In this document: piece after piece, positions 20,101-24,313 of the stretch
Layout: every line of letters begins with the position of its first letter
Numbering within the stretch: position 1 is the first letter of the stretch
Source of the DNA: Branchiostoma floridae
Lineage: Eukaryota > Chordata > Leptocardii > Amphioxiformes > Branchiostomatidae
DNA: 24,313 nt
Reading direction: 5' to 3'
Assembly (NCBI RefSeq): GCF_000003815.2
Contig: NC_049982.1
Span: 21,001,300-21,025,612, forward strand
The notes under the pieces: model-generated
What the model was told of the DNA's origin: nothing
What the model saw: the letters and a program-made list of their open reading frames with translations, nothing else
The model's database searches: none
Made by a program: the position numbers and the translations under genes

Positions 20101-23100
20101 CAAAAACATGGCTGCTACCTTAAAATTCCTTATTTTGTACATGCAGTCATATGTTAACTTGAGATTTATTACAATTTTTCGAAGATATTCCAACTTTTTT
20201 TTGCCAGCAGGGTTATTTTGTATTTTCATCCACATGTTACCAATTTTAATGTAATATTTTCTTAAAGATTTCAAAGTCTGTAGCATTGTTTTATTGTACT
20301 GTAATAAGTGTTAATTTGACATGTAAAGTTTTGTTATGATGTATGTAAGAGAACAAAAGTAGAATGAGATCATTCCTACTTTCATCTGACTCACATCGAA
20401 GGATCAAAGTATCGGCTGTCATTTTCCGAAAAATTTTGTCCCGTCCGTACCCCCCCTCAATTTCTATATTAGGCTAATATTACAAACTTTTAATTGTGAT
20501 GGTTTACAAGTCTCTTTGACTAGATACCAAACCACTATATAAACTATATCTGTGATAAAGACCTTGCCTGATACAGCACCGTATAACTTCAAATGTCCCG
20601 TCCGTACCCCTGTCCCGTCCGTACCCCCCACCTGTCCCGTCCGTACCCCCACTTTTAGTTTTAAGCAAAATACTGGGGAAAATGACATCCCAATTGTTGA
20701 AATAACACATTATTAATACTAAATAGATACATACGATTGATGTCCTCACTAAAAATAGTAGTTTTTAATGAATTTGCCAGCATTTTCTTTATCAGGTTTT
20801 TCATCAACGCCCATAAACTGCCTGGGACTGGTATGAGATGAAATCTGATATTCCCTTAAAGTTACCATCCCATTTTGCTCAGACCATGTGCTCTCCTCTA
20901 GCCCAGCTCACTCTCCCAGATATTCATCATGATGGTGAAATCCATTCCCCTCACCCCCAAGTGCAGGTAGTGTACATGAAAAAGGACAGAACACTACCTG
21001 AGACACCAAGGAGAAAGGCAAAGGTTCTGGAGAGACTTGTCAAGTCAAAATAAAATCCTTGAGAAGAAAGGGTTACTTGCTGTGACAAAAGAGAGCAGAA
21101 GAAATCTGCAAATAGGTAAAAAAATTGCAGATTCCCTGACAGAACAGATACATCCCATCAAGTTCACTGGTTGAACATGGCCATCAAAGAAAATATGCTA
21201 TAATGACATTCTCAACCTCAGATCATTCTAGATCAGATCAGATCTAATAATGATGTCTTTCTCCTTTTTTTCTTAGTTTAGACAGTATTGCAGTATTTGT
21301 ACATGCTTTATTTAACTTGTAGTCAGTGAACAAATGTGTTCCAAAAGGTTTGGACAAGTCCCTGCAGTATCAGTCTTTTTGGCCTGTTGTCTGGTTGTGT
21401 CCCGTCCGTACCCCCATGTATTATCATATTCATTAAATGATCAAGTCTCTTGCTGTGTTTCCCAAGTATGAATGCTAGAATCTTATGTAGGGGTTTATAA
21501 AGAATGAAGTTCTAACAAAGTTAAGCTATCAAAGTGCTTGAACTTTAAAAAATTGTATTTGACCTTTCCTTCTACATGAAATAACAGCAGGGTGTTATCA
21601 TCGCCTTACAATAAATGACCAGAAAATGACACAACAAGGTGCTACTGCAAATCAAAGTTAGTTTTCTGGTTTGGTGGATTCTAGTGATGGAAGATAACAT
21701 GGAATAGTGTTTATCTTTAGTTCTTCATGTGGGTATACTGTATGTACCTTTACATACAGTCTTAAAGTTGTCCCGTCCGTACCCCCTCAGTGCCCCATTA
21801 AAGAAAGACCTGTATAAAAGTCACCGAGAGGTGTTGTGCAGAGATCTTTTAGAATATTAAGCCACAAGTATGTACCTTTGAACTGCCAATATCAATTTTG
21901 TTATATATCAAAGTTGATTTTTCAGCCTCAGTGACCCCTGTTTGGTACACTCAATTGTGAAACAGCCGCTAGCTTAGACAGCCATGTCTTCAACTCAGTT
22001 TTACCTGTCATTTCCAGGCTGGCCAGCAGGGGTCTCTCACCAAGATCCTCTCCCCCTTTAACGTTGCACTGGCACTGTCTGTGGCACGTATTCAGAGGTT
22101 TGAGGAGCCTGTGAGTAAGATCCTATTTTCATGTATAACGCTAACTGCCAATGTACGTTTGACTGCAGAGACTAGAAATGACTATGAACTATACTCTACT
22201 TTGCTCTTAATGTTATTTTCTTTGACCGGTAACCCCGAAACATGTGAGCGCCTACCACTATATTCTGTTCATTTTCTAATCAGTCCAATATCAGATGCAA
22301 CAAGATATTGGTACTGGTACCCACCCCTAATCTCAATCTTCTTTCAAGAAATTTCAGTAGGCCTTAAATGTTTTCCTTTTCTGCTTTCTCTACCAGATCT
22401 TTGAGTTCCTGAAGAGTGCCATCAGCCGGAGTTTCAAGGATGAACAGATCAGGCAGGGGTCAAAATGGGTCACAGGTCAGTGGGTCAAATACATCCATAG
22501 GTCAGAAGGGTTTCAAAGTTGGGGATGAATATATCGCTGACAGAGAGTCTTGCCTATGGTTTGTGGTGTTTGAATTTACAGACTGGTCAATACCTTTTAC
22601 ACTAAGTCAATCAATTAAGATCAAACACCATGTGAATAGTGGTCCCTTTCTGAATCTTATTGTTATGATCTTAGCTAGATGAAGGCTATATTTCTCCAAC
22701 ATTTGTTGGTTTATGCACAGGACATCTTTTTTAAAAACCTGATAACATGCTAGAGAGTGACGTGCTCTGGGGTGACTTCTGCCTTTCCTCTTTTAGAAAT
22801 GGTTCCCGAGTCCAGTAATGTGACTGAGTCTTTGCTGGAGACTGTTAAAAACAGGTAGGAATTATGGTAAATTTCTTTAAAAACACTCTAAGTCATTTGT
22901 TTCAGGATATATTTCTTGCACTGTTGCTTGTGCCTCAACTTACTGAAACATTGTTACTTAAACCCTTTGTCTAGAAGATTGCTTTTGCAGAAACTTACTT
23001 AAACCCTTTGTCTAGTTCTTACGGTTGGGACCACGTGACACAGGGCCTGGTACAGCTGGGCTTCACCCTCATGGACTCCTTTGGTCCAAAGCTTGGCCCT

Positions 23101-23196
23101 GCTGGTAGGGTGGTGGAGTCATCTGGAGGCACACCCAAGTCTCCCACACAGCTGGCATGCAGTCTGGGGGCCCAGATACTGGTCAACACATTTAAG
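14193..23196 (+). CDS. FANCI: Fanconi anaemia complementation group I protein, N-terminal 432 codons (gene continues beyond window)
   Basis: Fourteen coding exons join in frame: 14193-14276, 14665-14740, 14964-15094, 16294-16379, 16598-16665, 16827-16887, 18198-18239, 18934-19057, 19237-19322, 19633-19759, 22018-22110, 22397-22475, 22797-22854, 23016-23196 (1296 nt). The ATG sits in a strong context (ccaccATGG). Diagnostic blocks shared with vertebrate FANCI include [78 protein letters not shown] and [20 protein letters not shown] pairs with FANCD2 to form the ID2 DNA clamp in interstrand crosslink repair. This window covers roughly the first third of the alpha-solenoid; the monoubiquitinated lysine (human K523) lies downstream. 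The last donor is at 23197 in phase 0. The ATG exon starts at an acceptor (14185), so a 5' non-coding exon exists upstream. Confidence 0.95.
14329..14476 (+). repeat. Probable dispersed repeat in FANCI intron 2
   Basis: The phrase gtttgtatgtatgtagaaga followed by agcataactcgagaacgcctgg and a block with gatgtgttcgtaggtcttga has the character of widespread invertebrate intronic repeats. A related fragment (gtatgtttgtggcttcagag, then cataactt) is at about 6533-6560 in the TRIM intron. Family identity needs a genome-wide search. Confidence 0.4.
15240..15981. mobile_element. 742-bp non-autonomous PIF/Harbinger-like transposon with TTA target duplication
   Basis: The left end ggccccgttcatgatacaaa (from 15240) and the reverse complement of the right end (to 15981) match over about 43 bp with one substitution, after which the right arm carries an 11-bp tandem copy of the ctatcggtta block. 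TTA flanks both ends (15237-15239 and 15982-15984). The GGCCCCGTTC start plus a TTA duplication fits Tourist/Harbinger elements. The interior has further copies of the gcgttca(t/c)gat(a/g)caa and aaccgtttc motifs, i.e. subterminal repeats. The short open frames inside (for example 15607-15906 on the minus strand) show no recognisable transposase. It lies in the FANCI intron 15095-16293. Confidence 0.9.
16888..18197 (+). other. FANCI intron with a CpG-rich, promoter-like island
   Basis: Non-coding apart from weak small frames. A 13-bp inverted match cataataccggta / taccggtattatg at 17095-17107 and 17953-17965 brackets about 870 bp that is richer in CpG than its surroundings (about 17260-17780). 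Within it are tgacgtaa (about 17503), gatataaaaatggcggg (about 17530) and a 29-codon frame at 17539-17628. It may be an inserted element with its own promoter, or a diverged gene fragment. Confidence 0.35.
18240..18933 (+). other. FANCI intron ending in a retroposon-like (ATCA)n tail
   Basis: The stretch at about 18758-18791 (aaaataaaatcaatcaatca and following) is a short ATCA/AATC array after an AATAAA-like hexamer. Such tails commonly end non-LTR retrotransposon or SINE copies. The body at about 18300-18757 shows no reverse-transcriptase reading frame. Confidence 0.45.
19416..19481 (+). mobile_element. Diverged fragment related to the MITE at 13627-14018
   Basis: Segment 19442-19481 (gacactaatttttcaagact then gtaatgggaaac and aaaacatt) aligns in the same orientation with the right end of the 392-bp MITE (gaccctaattttttcaggac then tgaaacaggaaac), roughly 80 percent by eye. 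The A-rich gatag..cc block before it also matches. It sits in the FANCI intron 19323-19632 and is truncated. Confidence 0.65.
20437..21785 (+). repeat. Six dispersed copies of a 17-bp motif TGTCCCGTCCGTACCCC
   Basis: Exact copies begin at 20437, 20594, 20611, 20633, 21398 and 21769, all in the same orientation. Three are clustered with 17- and 22-bp start-to-start spacing. The motif is GC-rich with two CpGs, against an AT-rich background. All copies lie within the 2126-bp element. It may be a transposase or host-protein binding site, or a product of local duplication. Confidence 0.92.
20838..21173 (+). pseudogene. Frameshifted coding-like remnant inside the 2.1-kb element
   Basis: A 71-codon frame (20838-21053) ends in the basic run [16 protein letters not shown]. 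In the +1 frame, overlapping its stop, an open stretch continues to a TGA near 21173 with [20 protein letters not shown] and [11 protein letters not shown]. The two parts read naturally as one basic, helical protein segment broken by a single-base shift. I do not recognise the family; the position inside inverted repeats suggests a transposon-encoded protein. It could also be chance. Confidence 0.35.
22476..22796 (+). other. FANCI intron, nothing identified
   Basis: Intron between the donor gtcagt at 22476 and the acceptor cctcttttag ending at 22796. Some read-through coding potential follows the donor, but frame and splice consensus favour the exon boundary given. Confidence 0.6.
22954..23015 (+). 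repeat. Duplicated 3' splice-site segment before FANCI exon 14
   Basis: The 21-bp ttacttaaaccctttgtctag occurs at 22954-22974 and at 22995-23015, 41 bp apart, each ending in a usable AG. The second AG gives the in-frame exon start at 23016. Use of the first would add 41 nt and reach TAA within nine codons. Confidence 0.85.
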
Positions 23197-23900
23197 GTCA
23201 GGGTTGTGTTTTCTGTAGTATTGAAAGGTTGCGGTAACTTGATTTTGGAGTAAGGATAAAATGGAGTGCTTGCGATTGTGCCATAGTCACATTTAGAAAA
23301 TTGTAGCTAATATGGTAATAGTGTTTATTAGGCAAAATACAAGCCAATGCTTAGGCTTTCATGATATGCCCAAGGTATTGGTACTCTCTCTAGACTGTTT
23401 GCAAAGTTTTGTTTTTTGTACTGCCCCACCTGTGAAGACTTGAAATTGTGTTTCTTAACAGTTTCCAGCTAGATTGATAATTCATCAAATTTGCATGTTA
23501 CCAGCAGTGATGCATGTAACAGGATATACTATTTAAAACTGTTTTTGCAATGTGTAGAAAACCAAGAAAACTGGAAATCTAAGCAAATCATTCACTAAAT
23601 GTAAGAAGGTTTTAACCTCAACAACAAATATATGTCACAATGAAGTTTGAAACACATGTGGGCTGGCCTCCAAAAGGGGAGATTTGTATTTTCTTCAAGG
23701 TACATGTATGAGCTTTGTACGAACAATGAAGTATGAATCTCTGCCTAGTAATCCACATAATATTATATTGAAATGTACAGTACATGTACAGTGGTCAAAA
23801 TACTTTTTTCCAGTGTTCTGCAATATTGCAGAACGTCAAAATTTTGTTCTGCAATTTGGAAATATTTTCTGCAAACACAGAACCTCAAAAGCCTGGATAC
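23197..23900 (+). other. FANCI intron 3' of the last visible exon
   Basis: No further FANCI exon is seen after the donor at 23197; the expected next block (the continuation after the NTFK residues) does not occur before the end of the window. The sequence is AT-rich and otherwise plain. Confidence 0.6.
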
Positions 23901-23920
23901 ATCCTTCTCAACTAGACTAA

Positions 23921-24138
23921 CTTGCAGTCTTCGGACAGGGCCTTTTTTTTGGGGGGGGGGGGGGACGTTGGCTCGCGATGCTGCTGAAACTCGCTATCCC
24001 GGCCAACTCCCTTCCCCAGCAAACTCCCTTCCTCGATTAACTCCCTTTCCCGACACAAGAGACCATGGCCAATGTTGAAAATCGCGAACCAACGCCCCCC
24101 CACCCCCCCAAAACCCAGCCCCGTCCGAAGACTGCAAG
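23921..24138. mobile_element. ~218-bp GC-rich inverted-repeat element
   Basis: cttgcagtcttcggacaggg (23921-23940) pairs with ccccgtccgaagactgcaag (24119-24138) with one mismatch. Inside, a T8-G14 run (23943-23964) faces a C-rich run (about 24094-24110), extending the stem. Weaker complementarity continues outward (gcctggatacat near 23891 against atatccagtt near 24180). A foldback or MITE-like insertion is likely; no target duplication is clear. Confidence 0.65.
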
Positions 24139-24313
24139 GGAGTCCACTTCCCAACAAGAAAAAGCCTTGCATTTAAATCATATCCAGTTTTGCAAGGCAT
24201 AGCATTACTGTAATTCTTTATTCCCCCACCCCATTTTTTAAATCCCCTTCCAAGATGAACCTTCCCTGCGGGGAAATAACAATCCCTGAAACCACTATAG
24301 GTCTTTTATTTAC
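24139..24313 (+). other. FANCI intron, window end, nothing identified
   Basis: No exon, repeat or RNA gene is recognised beyond the possible outer arm of the foldback element. Confidence 0.5.

Larger units (their letters stand above)
19843..21968. mobile_element. 2126-bp DNA-transposon-like element with perfect 25-bp inverted ends
   Basis: The left end cggctgtttcacaattgagt (19843-19867) is an exact 25-bp reverse complement of the right end (21944-21968). CTA flanks both sides (19840-19842 and 21969-21971), a plausible 3-bp target duplication. The element fills nearly all of the FANCI intron 19760-22017, leaving about 83 bp before and 49 bp after. It contains six same-strand copies of a 17-mer, a direct repeat of ccacatgttacca (about 19880 and 20231) and a frameshifted coding-like remnant at 20838-21173. 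No intact transposase is seen. The superfamily is not assigned. Confidence 0.85.

Noticed and set aside
20000-20286. Hydrophobic 84- and 70-codon frames near 20000-20286
   Set aside because: AT-rich sequence within the 2.1-kb element; composition-driven, no motif.
22081-22404. 107-codon frame reading through the donor after FANCI exon 11
   Set aside because: Only its first ten residues are FANCI. GTGAGT at 22111 and the acceptor at 22396 give an in-frame splice that restores the family sequence.
1-24313. tRNA, rRNA, snRNA, CRISPR or bacterial-type operon features
   Set aside because: No cloverleaf, rRNA or snRNA core, spaced direct-repeat array or polycistronic layout was seen; the window is spliced animal DNA.

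Overview
The window looks like nuclear DNA of an intron-rich animal, most probably a lancelet (Branchiostoma-like cephalochordate). The coding regions are split into short exons with consensus GT/AG borders. The encoded proteins resemble vertebrate orthologues closely but not at vertebrate-to-vertebrate identity, and the introns are dense with short terminal-inverted-repeat elements. The species call is inference; no database search was possible. Three protein-coding genes, all on the + strand, account for everything I can support as coding.

Region 1 (about 1-10700): the 3' part of a TRIM-NHL gene. Ten exons join in frame into 821 codons plus a stop at 9336-9338. They encode a coiled-coil region, a filamin-type Ig repeat, an unusually long charged, Ser-rich linker on one exon, and six NHL repeats. 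The RING and B-box exons must lie upstream of base 1. The intron at 3404-6949 holds a TTTC microsatellite, an array of about 163-bp tandem units and a diverged 630-730-bp direct duplication with CCAAT- and TATA-like boxes. A 3' UTR with poly(A) signals follows the stop.

Region 2 (about 10970-13240): a TATA-less promoter-like segment (inverted CCAAT, E2F-like and YY1-like motifs) and a possible non-coding first exon ending in a good donor at 11181. Next comes a complete 470-codon intronless reading frame for inositol-pentakisphosphate 2-kinase (IPPK), then a 3' UTR with a poly(A) signal.

Region 3 (14185-24313): the first 14 coding exons (432 codons) of FANCI, the Fanconi anaemia ID2-complex subunit; the gene continues past the window. 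Its ATG exon begins at a splice acceptor, so FANCI needs an upstream non-coding exon. The only obvious candidate here lies in front of IPPK, so IPPK may be nested in FANCI intron 1. FANCI introns and the IPPK-FANCI interval carry two Harbinger-like MITEs with TTA target duplications, a 2.1-kb element with perfect 25-bp inverted ends and six copies of a 17-bp motif, a GC-rich hairpin element and smaller repeats.

The genes do not form a pathway: a probable ubiquitin ligase, an InsP6-synthesising kinase and a DNA crosslink-repair scaffold. I see no new multi-gene system. The most notable items are the IPPK/FANCI arrangement, the 2.1-kb element with its 17-mer repeats, the long TRIM linker exon and the duplicated splice acceptor in FANCI.
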